Assembly (NCBI GenBank): GCA_913775715.1
Contig: CAJYMC010000007.1
Span: 1,302,001-1,366,000 of the forward strand
Direction: 5' to 3'
Source: an uncultured Exiguobacterium sp.
GTDB taxonomy: Bacteria > Bacillota > Bacilli > Exiguobacteriales > Exiguobacteriaceae
DNA: 64,000 nucleotides
The position numbers and the translations under genes were made by a program. The notes beneath the pieces are model-generated. The model had not been told where the DNA came from, made no database searches, and saw only the letters and a list, made by a program, of their open reading frames with translations. This document shows positions 36,210 through 45,025 of the stretch, in pieces (position 1 is the stretch's first letter; each line of letters opens with the position of its first letter).

Positions 36210-37859
36210 TCATTGATGAACGACGTCGAGTAAAGCCATTCCACGCGTGATCAATTCATCTCGCTGCTCAGACGTTGCTTTTAGACGATCGAGATCAGCA
36301 ATCAGACGTGGTTGATCGACTTCATCCGCTAACTCGAGTAATTCTAGACGGAGTAACCAAGCGTCCGGTAACTGGACGAGTGTCTGGTCGATCAGTTGCG
36401 GTAACCGTTCTCGTCCGGCACGTCCTTCACGAATCTCGCGGACGACTTCGAAGATCGGATCAGCCGCTGTCAACGGACGTTCGATTCGTTCGAACTCGAC
36501 CGTTTCTGGAATCGGCTTCAGTGCTTCAACTTCCGTTCCCGGGAATGCTGACGTGATGTCACCGACGATCAGTTCCATCCGCTCCATCGTCATCGTTTTC
36601 CCGTCGTTTACAAGCGTCGCTGCCTCTAAGACGACGAGCGCCCGGTTTCCATTGACATTTTGAATCGCTGTGATGTCTCCTGTGACATGAACATTTCCTT
36701 CCGCCCAGTCGAGACGTTCACCGACTTTGACTTGCATCAATACTTCGTTCAATTCCTTGCCGTGAAGGAGTGTAAAGCCTTCCGGATGATCTGCCAGTCC
36801 TTGACCTGTCAACACTTCACCGTTCGCAGCAAGCGCTGTCGGACCTGTTAGTTTGACGAGATGCAGCGAATCGTGAATCTCTTGCGTTTCAGGAACACCA
36901 ACGAGCGAGAGACCACTGTCGAAAACGAGCGTCGATAGGTTACCTGATTCGACCGCTTTCGTCAGTCCGTGGATACCACCACGGATGTAAGACATCGACT
37001 GTGCGAATTCTTCGAGAGCATCGCGGAGCTGTTCGAACGATTCACAAACGAAGAGTTCTTTTTGCATGCTCGTCACGTCATGTTTCGTCGCAAGTGCCTT
37101 CTCAAGCGAGAATGGATGTTTAACGACCGCGTCCGTTAAGCAGTGACGACTTTCACCGACTGATGATAGAAGACCTGCCCCATAGATTTGTGGGTTGTCG
37201 ATATCACCAATCAGACCGAATTCAACCGTCCACCAGAACAGACGTGAGATTTCGTTCGCTTCCGAAATTCCTTTGACGTGTGTCCGTGTCTCCGCGAGTT
37301 CAACTTCAGCTTGCTCGATGTCGGCTGGCGTCGAGAACGGGCTCTCTTTGACGATCGTCAATTTCTTTAGTGCCTTGAATACATCATGCTCGGCTTTATG
37401 GTTAAAGGCATGTGCCCCGATCTCACCGAAGCGTCGAACGAATTCCGCGTAGACCGGATTCATCAAGATTGGCGCGTGCCCCGCTGCTTCATGCAAGATA
37501 TCTGGCGCTGGTGTGTAAAGAATGTTATCGACCTTCCGGATGTCGGTCGCGATCGGCAAGAGACCGTGCCCTTGGAAATCGAAGAAAGCGACGCCAGGAA
37601 TGAGACCATCAACAGCGACTGTTCCCCAGCCTCCACTGCTTAGATTCGCTGTCATCTCACGCACGTCCGGAATCCGTTCCGGGCTGATACCCGATTCAGC
37701 AAGCCCTTCGAGGTATGCCGGATGTGCTGTATCTTGTAATGTATTTAAATTCAGTCGCATGACGTATCTCCAAACGGCATGATCCGTTGGTGTGTAGTCT
37801 TCGTAGTGCTGTGGTGCGACGTGTGGACGTAAGTGACTTGGAATGATTGGTGTAGACAT
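36210..37859 (-). CDS. Aromatic amino acid hydroxylase (phenylalanine 4-monooxygenase type) with C-terminal extension
   Basis: A 549-residue non-heme iron, pterin-dependent hydroxylase. The catalytic domain (about 1-290) holds His123 and His128 in DILHEAAGH and Glu213 in WWTVEFG, the 2-His-1-carboxylate iron site. The remaining 250 residues are an extension found in Bacillales members and absent from the 260-residue proteobacterial enzymes; it may be regulatory. A T-box leader with a likely Tyr specifier precedes the gene, so conversion of Phe to Tyr under Tyr shortage is the simplest role. Shine-Dalgarno AAGGGGG. Confidence 0.92.
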   Translation of the reverse strand: MSTPIIPSHLRPHVAPQHYEDYTPTDHAVWRYVMRLNLNTLQDTAHPAYLEGLAESGISPERIPDVREMTANLSSGGWGTVAVDGLIPGVAFFDFQGHGLLPIATDIRKVDNILYTPAPDILHEAAGHAPILMNPVYAEFVRRFGEIGAHAFNHKAEHDVFKALKKLTIVKESPFSTPADIEQAEVELAETRTHVKGISEANEISRLFWWTVEFGLIGDIDNPQIYGAGLLSSVGESRHCLTDAVVKHPFSLEKALATKHDVTSMQKELFVCESFEQLRDALEEFAQSMSYIRGGIHGLTKAVESGNLSTLVFDSGLSLVGVPETQEIHDSLHLVKLTGPTALAANGEVLTGQGLADHPEGFTLLHGKELNEVLMQVKVGERLDWAEGNVHVTGDITAIQNVNGNRALVVLEAATLVNDGKTMTMERMELIVGDITSAFPGTEVEALKPIPETVEFERIERPLTAADPIFEVVREIREGRAGRERLPQLIDQTLVQLPDAWLLRLELLELADEVDQPRLIADLDRLKATSEQRDELITRGMALLDVVHQ

Positions 37860-37890
37860 ATGAGTTCCCCCTTGAATGAATGTGAGATAA

Positions 37891-38116
37891 CAAAAAAGCC
37901 CCAGCCGAACATATTGTTCGACAGGGGCGACGAAAGCCGCGGTACCACCCTGATTACCCAGTCATCGACTGAGTCACTCATGATTGGGATAACGGTGTGC
38001 TCCGCTCGCTTACGCAAGAAGCTCAGAAACTGTAATTCAACACCATCTGTGTACACGTTCGCAGCGCCACGTGCTCTCTGAAACAGGGAGATGGTCTTTA
38101 CTTCGGTTTCATCATC
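37891..38116 (-). promoter_or_regulatory. T-box riboswitch, tyrosine specifier likely
   Basis: The T-box AGGGTGGTACCGCG lies at 37951 to 37938. It can pair with the CCCCT downstream to make the antiterminator. The competing terminator is GCCCC...GGGGC with an inner CGAAC/GTTCG, followed by TTTTTT (37928 to 37891). Stem I uses GAAAC/GTTTC and ACCATCT/AGATGGT. Its 3' internal loop reads GAATTACA opposite AGTA; taking the triplet before the last A gives UAC (Tyr). UUA (Leu) in another register is less likely. Confidence 0.9.
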
Positions 38117-38131
38117 GCTTAATCTTTCGTT

Positions 38132-38155
38132 CTGTTATGCTGTTATACTGTTATG
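38132..38155. repeat. Three 8-bp tandem repeats at the T-box promoter
   Basis: CTGTTATG, CTGTTATA, CTGTTATG in direct succession, covering the predicted -10 and part of the spacer. Confidence 0.8.
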
Positions 38156-38170
38156 CTTTTAGCAAGTAAA
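38142..38170 (-). promoter_or_regulatory. Predicted promoter of the T-box transcript
   Basis: Minus strand TTTACT (38170 to 38165), 17-base spacer, TATAAC (38147 to 38142). Confidence 0.55.
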
Positions 38171-38194
38171 GTATCGTTAAGGAGGACTATACGC

Positions 38195-39340
38195 TTACTT
38201 TTTACTTTCGTCAATGGCTTTTTTACGTTTAAATCGATTAAATGTTTTATCACGGACTGACTTTTGTTCGATCGTCAGTGATGTGATATGGCGACGAAGC
38301 GCACCGTTGAGCCGTTTTTCGAATGCCTCAAGCTCTTGGATCCACTCGTTCATCGAAACGACGATCGGTAAGATTTCCATGATGACTTCTTCCTCGAGTT
38401 CATCGCGGTCCAGGAAAGAGTGTTTGACGAAAGCGATGTTCTCTTTGACGAGATCCTCCATCGCAAGTGGTTCTTCCGTCAACAAGAGATCATATGTCAG
38501 TAAGACCTTCTCCTGGCGCTGAGCGATATGCATCAAGTGATAGAACAACTCGCTCCGAAGATCGTCCGCGATGGAGTCGAGTGCCTTCTCTCGCTCTCTG
38601 AAGCGCTCTGCCGTCGCGACACCACGTTCAAGGCACGATTGCATATGTTTGAGGATTAACAGGTTCCGTAAGAGCGAGGCGTGCTTCTGACGCGTTCCTC
38701 GAATCTCTTCCTTGTGTAGGTTGAACAGATTTTGTGTCTCAAGGAGCGAACGTCCCATCTTATCGATTGCCGCACGATACGGGGCGACCTTGCCTTCAAA
38801 GGCAATCGCTCGCGTGACGACGAGCAGTTTCTCGAAGAGTTTCGTCGCTTTCTGGTAATAGACATTGCCGTAGCGCGGCGGGAAGATCAACGCATTGATA
38901 CCGAGCGCACAGCCGATCCCGAGCATGACGAGCAAGTAACGGATCAAGACGACTTGCCAAAGTGGCTCGGTCGCGGTCGCTACACTCTCAAGAATGACGA
39001 TGATCATCAAGACGACGTGTGGAATCGTCCGCCCAAAACCAAAGGCAAGCAAGATCGAGATTGCTGCCATGATGACGATTCCGATCGCAAGCGGATTCGC
39101 CGGATTATCTCCTAAAATCCAAAGTGCGAGTAACGTCAAAAAGGCACCAATCAAGTTGGCCTCTGCTTCCTCGAGAAATTGTTTCCATGTCTGATAGACC
39201 GAAGGCAGGAGTGTCGTCGCTGCCGAGATTGCAGGCAGGATCGGGCTAAGGTTGAACAGATTACTGATCAACAGCGCCAAGATGACTGCAAGACCTGTCT
39301 TGATGGTCCGTGGTCCGATTTGTAAGGATTGTCCACCCAT
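38195..39340 (-). CDS. FUSC/ArAE-type aromatic acid exporter family protein
   Basis: A 381-residue protein. About five hydrophobic segments occupy 12-160 (LAVILALLISNLFNLSPILPAISAATTLLPS opens the family), followed by a 220-residue cytosolic helical domain and a basic tail. ArAE members export aromatic or hydroxylated aromatic acids. ATG 39340 is chosen because AAGGAGGG is seven bases upstream; it overlaps the first in-frame ATG at 39346. Its position upstream of the aromatic hydroxylase is suggestive, although the T-box gene has its own promoter. Confidence 0.82.
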   Translation of the reverse strand: MGGQSLQIGPRTIKTGLAVILALLISNLFNLSPILPAISAATTLLPSVYQTWKQFLEEAEANLIGAFLTLLALWILGDNPANPLAIGIVIMAAISILLAFGFGRTIPHVVLMIIVILESVATATEPLWQVVLIRYLLVMLGIGCALGINALIFPPRYGNVYYQKATKLFEKLLVVTRAIAFEGKVAPYRAAIDKMGRSLLETQNLFNLHKEEIRGTRQKHASLLRNLLILKHMQSCLERGVATAERFREREKALDSIADDLRSELFYHLMHIAQRQEKVLLTYDLLLTEEPLAMEDLVKENIAFVKHSFLDRDELEEEVIMEILPIVVSMNEWIQELEAFEKRLNGALRRHITSLTIEQKSVRDKTFNRFKRKKAIDESKK

Positions 39341-39403
39341 GTCCATCCCTCCTTCTTATTCAGTATGCCCTCTATTCTTCACCGTTAGCCGTCAAAATTC
39401 AAC

Positions 39404-39438
39404 AAAAAATCCCCTCCGCTTGAAAACGGAGAGGATTT
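39404..39438 (-). terminator. Terminator after fruA
   Basis: ATCC-CTCCG with CGGAG-GGAT (one mismatch), minus-strand U run at 39404-39409. Confidence 0.85.
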
Positions 39439-39445
39439 GAGTGAA

Positions 39446-41380
39446 TTATGATGCTTTCGTACCTGTTCCTTCTGTCATTTCCGCTTTTGCGACCGATTGG
39501 TCAACGAGCGGTTTTTTGAGGAAGGATAGGATTGCCGCACCGACGAGTGACCCGATGAGGATCGCACCTGCGTAACCGACGATTGCCATAACTGTACCTG
39601 ATGGACCATCAAGGAGCGGGAAGACGAAGATACCGCCGTGTGGTGCCGGGAGCAAGACGCCGAAGACGATTGTCAACGCACCAGCGATCGCTGAACCGAT
39701 GACGCTTGACGGAATGACGCGGAGTGGATCGGCTGCTGCGAATGGAATCGCACCTTCTGTGACGAACGATGCACCCATTGCGTAAGCAGCGATACCTGCT
39801 TCACGTTCTTGCGGTGTGAATTTCTTACGTGCGAACAATGTTGATGAGAAAGCCACGATGAGTGGTGGAACCATCCCACCTGCCATAACGGCTGCCATGA
39901 CTTCTGTGTTACCTGCTGTAAGAGCAGCTGTACCGAAAACGTATGCTGTTTTGTTGATTGGACCACCCATGTCGATTGCCATCATACCTGCGACGAGCAT
40001 ACCGAGGAGGATTGCGTTCCCGCCACTGAGTCCGTTCAATGAATCCGTGAGCCATTTCATGAATTGCGCGATCGGCTCATTGATGACGAGCAACATGATC
40101 ATCCCTGTGATGAATGAACCAAACAATGGATAAAGCAAGACTGGTTTGATTCCTTCAAGAGCTGCCGGGAGACCTTTGAAGACTTTAACGAGTAAGAGAA
40201 CGACGTAACCAGCAAGGAAACCGGCAATCAATCCACCGAGGAAACCAGCGTTACCACTGCTTGCAAGGAACCCAGCGATCAGACCAGGAGCAAGACCTGG
40301 TTTATCAGCGATCGACATCGCGATGAATCCAGCGAGGATCGGAATCAAGAGACCGAATGCGGCTTTTCCGATCGTCATCAATTGTGCAGCAAATTCATTG
40401 TACGATGGATCATCCGGGTTTGCGGAGTTGATGCCCCAGAAGAAGCTGATCGCGATCAAGAGACCACCAGCGACGACGAGTGGCAACATCGCGGATACCC
40501 CACTCATCAAGTGTTTGTAGAATCCACCACGAGCTGGTTTTGAACTTTCGCTTGAACCGCTTGCTTTGTAAACAGGCGCGTCCTGTTTGACGGCACGGTT
40601 AATCAATTCTTGTGGTTTACGAATTCCTTGTGCGACCGGTACTTCAACGACGTGTTTCCCGTTGAAGCGATCCATCTCAACCGCTTTATCCGCAGCGACG
40701 ATGATCGCTGTCGCATCGTTGATGTCTTGTTGTGTCAAACCGTTCTTGACTCCTGTCGATCCGTTCGTCTCGACTTTGATGCGGACACCCATCTCTTCCG
40801 CTTTTTGACGAAGGGCATCAGCTGCCATATACGTGTGTGCGATTCCTGTAGGACAAGCTGTGACAGCAAGGATATACGGTGCGTCTTGGTCGACGTTGTC
40901 GCTTGAGACGTCAACCGGACCTTCTTCTTCGCGTTCCTTCGCTTCGATCGCTGCGATCACTTCGTCTTTTGTTTTAGCCGCAAGAATCGTATCGCGGAAG
41001 TTCATATCCATCAGATAAACGGATAGTTTCGAAAGTGTTTCAAGGTGCGCATTATCTGCGTTCTCACCCGCTGCGATCATGAAGAACAACCGACTTGGTT
41101 GACCATCGAGTGCTTCGTAGTCAACACCTGCCGAACGACCGAAAGCGATCGCTGGTGTTTTGACTGCTGCTGTTTTTGCGTGTGGGATGGCAATGCCTTC
41201 CCCTAAACCTGTCGTGCTTTGCGCTTCCCGTGCGAGAATCGCTTCTTTATATGCCGAGCGATCGTTCAGTTTTCCTGCCCGATCGAGGACGTTGACGAGT
41301 TCGTCGATGACAGCGGCTTTAGATGACGCTTGTAAATCGAGCTGAATCGTATCACGTGTCAAGAGATCAGTAATTTTCAT
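39446..41380 (-). CDS. fruA: PTS fructose transporter EIIABC
   Basis: A 644-residue fused permease taking up fructose as fructose 1-phosphate. Domain order: EIIA (about 1-148, phospho-His67 in GIAIPHAKT), EIIB (about 168-265, Cys176 in TACPTGIAHTYMAA), EIIC (about 290-630, with about eight to ten membrane segments). Third gene of fruR-fruK-fruA, 17 bases after fruK. Confidence 0.97.
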   Translation of the reverse strand: MKITDLLTRDTIQLDLQASSKAAVIDELVNVLDRAGKLNDRSAYKEAILAREAQSTTGLGEGIAIPHAKTAAVKTPAIAFGRSAGVDYEALDGQPSRLFFMIAAGENADNAHLETLSKLSVYLMDMNFRDTILAAKTKDEVIAAIEAKEREEEGPVDVSSDNVDQDAPYILAVTACPTGIAHTYMAADALRQKAEEMGVRIKVETNGSTGVKNGLTQQDINDATAIIVAADKAVEMDRFNGKHVVEVPVAQGIRKPQELINRAVKQDAPVYKASGSSESSKPARGGFYKHLMSGVSAMLPLVVAGGLLIAISFFWGINSANPDDPSYNEFAAQLMTIGKAAFGLLIPILAGFIAMSIADKPGLAPGLIAGFLASSGNAGFLGGLIAGFLAGYVVLLLVKVFKGLPAALEGIKPVLLYPLFGSFITGMIMLLVINEPIAQFMKWLTDSLNGLSGGNAILLGMLVAGMMAIDMGGPINKTAYVFGTAALTAGNTEVMAAVMAGGMVPPLIVAFSSTLFARKKFTPQEREAGIAAYAMGASFVTEGAIPFAAADPLRVIPSSVIGSAIAGALTIVFGVLLPAPHGGIFVFPLLDGPSGTVMAIVGYAGAILIGSLVGAAILSFLKKPLVDQSVAKAEMTEGTGTKAS

Positions 41381-41397
41381 GAGTAGTCACACTCCTT

Positions 41398-42318
41398 TTA
41401 GGATTGAATGAGTTCAACGACGTTAACATCTACGAGGAGACGATCAATATCTTCCTTCGTACAAAGACCGAAGGAATAAGCAGACGCGCTACCAGTCGTC
41501 ACCGCATAGCGGAACGCTTCTTCTGGTGATTTACCGAGCGCATGGCTGGCGACGAATCCGGCGACGAGTGAATCTCCTGCACCGACAGAATTGACGAGCT
41601 TTCCTGCCGGTGTATTTGCCGTGTAGGCACCTTGCCGATTGACGAGCAGTGCTCCGTCTCCTGCAAATGAGATGACGACGTTCTCGGCACCACGCTCGAC
41701 GAGCTGCTGTGCGTATGGAACGGCCATCTCCTTCGACGTAATCTCGACGTCGAAAATTTCACCGAGTTCATGGTGATTCGGCTTGATTAAAAATGGACCA
41801 AGCGGTAAGACTTCAAGCATCGCTTCCTTCGTCGTATCGACGGCGAAGCGGACGTTCCGTTCATTCAAGATCGTCGCGATATGACGATAGAGATCATGCG
41901 GCAGACTGCTTGGGATACTGCCTGCGAAGACGACGATGTCACCGGCTTGCATCGTCTTGAATCGGGATAATAAATGCTCCAGCTCTTCCGGTTGAATCTT
42001 CGGTCCCGCTGCATTCAGCTCAGATTCTTGATCGGCACGAATCTTCACGTTGATCCGCGTCTCATCTTGAATCGGTGTGAAGTCTGTTAACACGCCTCGT
42101 TTCTCGAGTTCTGTCCGGATGAATTGTCCGGTACTTCCCCCAAGGAATCCGAGTGCTTGTGTTTCTACCTCATAGTTTTTTAGGACGAGAGAGACGTTGA
42201 TTCCTTTCCCTCCGGCCACTTTTTCCGCCTGTTCGACACGATTGACTTGTCCTGCCTCAAATACCGGTAACGTGACATAATAGTCGATGGATGGATTGAG
42301 TGTCAGTGTATAAATCAT
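41398..42318 (-). CDS. fruK: 1-phosphofructokinase
   Basis: Phosphorylates fructose 1-phosphate to fructose 1,6-bisphosphate. 306 residues, PfkB family. N-terminal GGKGINVSLVLKN and C-terminal NSVGAGDSLVAGF with the catalytic Asp are intact. ATGA overlap of four bases with fruR indicates coupling. Confidence 0.96.
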   Translation of the reverse strand: MIYTLTLNPSIDYYVTLPVFEAGQVNRVEQAEKVAGGKGINVSLVLKNYEVETQALGFLGGSTGQFIRTELEKRGVLTDFTPIQDETRINVKIRADQESELNAAGPKIQPEELEHLLSRFKTMQAGDIVVFAGSIPSSLPHDLYRHIATILNERNVRFAVDTTKEAMLEVLPLGPFLIKPNHHELGEIFDVEITSKEMAVPYAQQLVERGAENVVISFAGDGALLVNRQGAYTANTPAGKLVNSVGAGDSLVAGFVASHALGKSPEEAFRYAVTTGSASAYSFGLCTKEDIDRLLVDVNVVELIQS

Positions 42319-43061
42319 TTCGCGTTCACCACCTCTGTGTATTGACTGTATTTCGCTTCTTGCTCGCTGGATGTCGTCGTGATGATCGTCGCCGCTTGCA
42401 AGGACGCCACCCGACTGAAGCTGATTGCATCCAGTTTCGTCTCATCGACGAGTACATACGATTGTTTTGCTAACTCGATCGCTGTCTTCTTTACGAGTGC
42501 CTCTTCCGGATCTGGTGTCGTGAAGCCTTGTGTCGGATGAACACCGTTCATCCCAAGGAACGCGACATCAAAATGGTAAATCAACATTCCTTCACGTGCG
42601 TTGTAACCGACGAGTGCTTGCGTTGAATGCTTCAGTTGACCTCCGACGACGAACGTCGGGATACGGTGATAGAGTAACGTGTTCGCTAGAGGAAGACTGT
42701 TCGTTACGACCGTAATCGCCTTCTCTTCGAGATACGGAACGATGGCAAGCGTAGTCGTTCCAGCATCGAGATAGACATACATCCCGTCTTCGATCAGATC
42801 GGCAGCCGCTCGCGCGATCCGTTCCTTTTCTTCGACGTGTTGATCACTCTTCTCGAAATAACTCGGTTCTTCAATTTGCAAATGATTCGCTGTCGCTCCC
42901 CCATGCACCCGACGCAGATGACCTGCTGTCTCGAGTTGTGATAAGTCCCGACGAATCGTGGATTCACTCGCACCGGTTTGCTCGACGATTTTTTGCATCT
43001 TGACGACTTCTTCTCGGGCTAAGAGCTCGAGAATGAGTTGATGGCGTTTTTTGGTTAACAT
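42315..43061 (-). CDS. fruR: Fructose operon repressor, DeoR family
   Basis: A 248-residue DeoR-type regulator. The winged helix is at 1-57 (RHQLILELLAREEVVKMQKIVEQTGASESTIRRDLSQLE) and the sugar-phosphate-binding domain (YLDAGTTTLAIVPYL, FLGMNGVHPTQGFTTPDPEEA) follows. The effector is probably fructose 1-phosphate. First gene of fruR-fruK-fruA; four motif copies upstream are candidate operators. Shine-Dalgarno GGAGGG. Confidence 0.94.
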   Translation of the reverse strand: MLTKKRHQLILELLAREEVVKMQKIVEQTGASESTIRRDLSQLETAGHLRRVHGGATANHLQIEEPSYFEKSDQHVEEKERIARAAADLIEDGMYVYLDAGTTTLAIVPYLEEKAITVVTNSLPLANTLLYHRIPTFVVGGQLKHSTQALVGYNAREGMLIYHFDVAFLGMNGVHPTQGFTTPDPEEALVKKTAIELAKQSYVLVDETKLDAISFSRVASLQAATIITTTSSEQEAKYSQYTEVVNAK

Positions 43062-43085
43062 AAGGTTTCCCTCCGCATCTTTAAT

Positions 43086-43099
43086 ATAAAGCGTTTACA
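43086..43099 (-). promoter_or_regulatory. cre-like site upstream of fruR
   Basis: On the minus strand TGTAAACGCTTTAT fits 12 of 14 positions of TGWAANCGNTNWCA. It lies between the predicted transcription start and fruR, a road-block position. Confidence 0.65.
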
Positions 43100-43110
43100 T
43101 CTAAAAATCA

Positions 43111-43129
43111 ATCAAAAACGTTCAAAATT
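43111..43129. promoter_or_regulatory. Candidate FruR operator 1
   Basis: ATCAAAAACGTTCAAAATT; it overlaps the predicted start of fruR transcription. Confidence 0.6.
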
Positions 43130-43156
43130 TATATAATTTCTTTATAAAACGTTCAA
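43128..43156 (-). promoter_or_regulatory. Predicted fruRKA promoter
   Basis: Minus strand TTGAAC (43156 to 43151), 17 bases, TATAAA (43133 to 43128). Confidence 0.7.
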
Positions 43157-43160
43157 AATA
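43143..43160. promoter_or_regulatory. Candidate FruR operator 2
   Basis: TATAAAACGTTCAAAATA; shares AAAACGTTCAAAAT with operator 1, 31 bp away, and covers the -35. Confidence 0.6.
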
Positions 43161-43197
43161 CGACTTTTTTCGACATTAAATCGTTCTTATAGTTTCA

Positions 43198-43242
43198 TTA
43201 TACATCAAAAACGGTCATTTTATGACTGTTTTTGATGTATAA
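43198..43242. repeat. 45-bp inverted repeat holding two further operator-like copies
   Basis: Arms of 21 bases with one mismatch around a TTT centre; each arm contains ATCAAAAAC(G/A)GTCAT. No U run follows on the side that would matter for fruR or the FAH gene, so an operator is more likely than a terminator. Confidence 0.7.
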
Positions 43243-43281
43243 ATCAATCATTTTTTTAATTTTTGATGATTTCCACAAAAT

Positions 43282-43315
43282 AAAAAACCGCTTTCCAATG
43301 TAATTTGGAAAGCGG
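43282..43315 (-). terminator. Terminator after the FAH-family gene
   Basis: CCGCTTTCCA (43288-43297) with TGGAAAGCGG (43306-43315), minus-strand U run of six. Confidence 0.9.
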
Positions 43316-43348
43316 CGAATGAAATTCAAGCAATTCGGTCATCTTCGT

Positions 43349-44173
43349 TCACTGGACTTCATTTTGCAAGCGACCGATTCCTTCAATCGATACTTCGACG
43401 ACATCCCCTGCCTGAAGATAGACCGGTGGTTTCATGCCATGTCCTACCCCAGCCGGAGTTCCTGTCGCGATGATATCCCCTGCTTCAAGCGTCATCCCGC
43501 GCGACACTTCAACCAAAATCGTCACTACGTCACGCAACATCAAGGCGGTTGATCCCGATTGACGGAGTTGTCCGTTCACGCGCGTCTCGACGAGGACGTC
43601 ACGCGGATCAAAGCTGTCCGCTGAGACGATGACCGGTCCGAACGGACAGAACCCATCGAGTGATTTACCACGGAAGAACTGGACGTGTTCTTTTTGTAGA
43701 TCCCGTGCCGTCACGTCGTTGACGATACTGTAGCCAAACACATGATCAAGTGCATTCTCAGATGTCAGATCACGCCCCGTCGTGCCGATGATGATGGCGA
43801 GTTCTCCTTCATAATCCAGTTGCTGCGTCAAATCCGCATGCCGCTCGATTGGTTCAAACGGACCGACGATCGATGTCGGTGCTTTCGTGAACAAGACGAA
43901 TTTCCCCGCTCCCGCCGTATCCATCTCTTTGATGTGGTCGGCGTAGTTCTTGCCGACACAGATGACGTTACGTGCCGGTACATACGGTGCGAGTTGGCGT
44001 ACATCCTCTTTAAGTAACGGCGCGATATCTAAATCAAGATCAACATCGAACTCACGTGAAATCACTTCAAGCAATGAATCCGTATAGACTTGTGCTGTCA
44101 CATCATATGTAGTGCCCTGTTGTTCAACCCCGATGCCTATTTTCCCGTCTTGCTCAAATCGAAACCATTTCAT
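43349..44173 (-). CDS. Fumarylacetoacetate hydrolase family protein
   Basis: A 274-residue metal-dependent enzyme of the FAH superfamily, which includes acylpyruvases and 2-hydroxyhepta-2,4-diene-1,7-dioate isomerase. CVGKNYADHIKEM opens the catalytic domain; the metal ligands lie in DYEGELAIII (Glu) and SIVNDVTARDLQ (Asp). KSLDGFCPFGP and GDIIATGTPAGVG are family motifs. Reaction cannot be fixed from sequence; oxaloacetate decarboxylase/acylpyruvase activity is common. AGGGGG lies upstream. Confidence 0.93.
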   Translation of the reverse strand: MKWFRFEQDGKIGIGVEQQGTTYDVTAQVYTDSLLEVISREFDVDLDLDIAPLLKEDVRQLAPYVPARNVICVGKNYADHIKEMDTAGAGKFVLFTKAPTSIVGPFEPIERHADLTQQLDYEGELAIIIGTTGRDLTSENALDHVFGYSIVNDVTARDLQKEHVQFFRGKSLDGFCPFGPVIVSADSFDPRDVLVETRVNGQLRQSGSTALMLRDVVTILVEVSRGMTLEAGDIIATGTPAGVGHGMKPPVYLQAGDVVEVSIEGIGRLQNEVQ

Positions 44174-44414
44174 TCTAACTGCCCCCTTTTGTTTCTAGTA
44201 TAGCGAAACTGAAAGCACGTCGCACTTATCCTCTCCAGTACATGTTCAATCCTCAATCGTTTTACTATCATTTTTAGTTATAGAACATAATTCATACATG
44301 ATATTCAGTCGTTCATTGGCTTTTAGTTCGTTTCAACAGTTGAAGATCATATAGATATCTTATAAATCATATCGGACGAGTAATAGGTTTGAATGTTAAA
44401 ACATCATACTTCAT

Positions 44415-44867
44415 TTATTCTTGTGATAAGAAGTTAAATTTTTCTATAGGAATATGATGAATGTTTATAGGACAGTTGTATTTTTCTAATACATTTTGGA
44501 GTAAAGGAAAAATGTCATCCAAATTATTTTTATGTTTAAAATCATCAATAACTTCAATATCCAAATTCCATCGACACTCTTCTTTATCCTCTAAAAAACC
44601 ACCCGCCACGGTACATAATTCATCATAAGTTTCTTGAGTAACTTCCTCCGATGAAATAATGATTGCTTTTATAAAATTATCATTTCCAAAGTCGTCTTCC
44701 GAGATTCCATCAATATTCTTTAAATAGTGGAAATCGTCAATTGTGCTAGAACGTTGATAGTCAATCAGTATTAGACAATAGATAGGTCGTATTAAATAAC
44801 CATCTCTCAAAAAATAGGCTTCAATCGTGCGCAGGTTGATAATCCTATTCAAATGAAAGTTTTTCAT
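44415..44867 (-). CDS. Orphan acidic 150-residue protein in AT-rich patch
   Basis: No family recognised. The protein is acidic and Asn/Ile-rich (many DD, DE and EE pairs), soluble, with no signal peptide. Codon use is far more AT-rich than the neighbouring genes, and the non-coding DNA on both sides (44180-45030) is also AT-rich, suggesting acquisition. Size, acidity and lack of a partner would suit an orphan immunity protein of a toxin system, but no toxin gene is near and this is only a guess. ATG 44867 has GAGGTG upstream. Confidence 0.65.
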   Translation of the reverse strand: MKNFHLNRIINLRTIEAYFLRDGYLIRPIYCLILIDYQRSSTIDDFHYLKNIDGISEDDFGNDNFIKAIIISSEEVTQETYDELCTVAGGFLEDKEECRWNLDIEVIDDFKHKNNLDDIFPLLQNVLEKYNCPINIHHIPIEKFNFLSQE

Positions 44868-45025
44868 TTATTACACCTCATTTTACTAGATATTTAACTT
44901 TTTAGTATGAGCTAGATTACTACGTTAATGTTAATTGAGATATTTAATGCAACTACCATCGCTAAATTAAACCTTATCATACAATTACATTTATTGGATA
45001 AAATATTCCTTGAAATAGAGTATAG

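Noticed and set aside
43198-43242. Intrinsic terminator
   Set aside because: Strong stem, but no gene on the plus strand ends before it and no U run follows on the minus strand; its arms share sequence with the operator copies near fruR.
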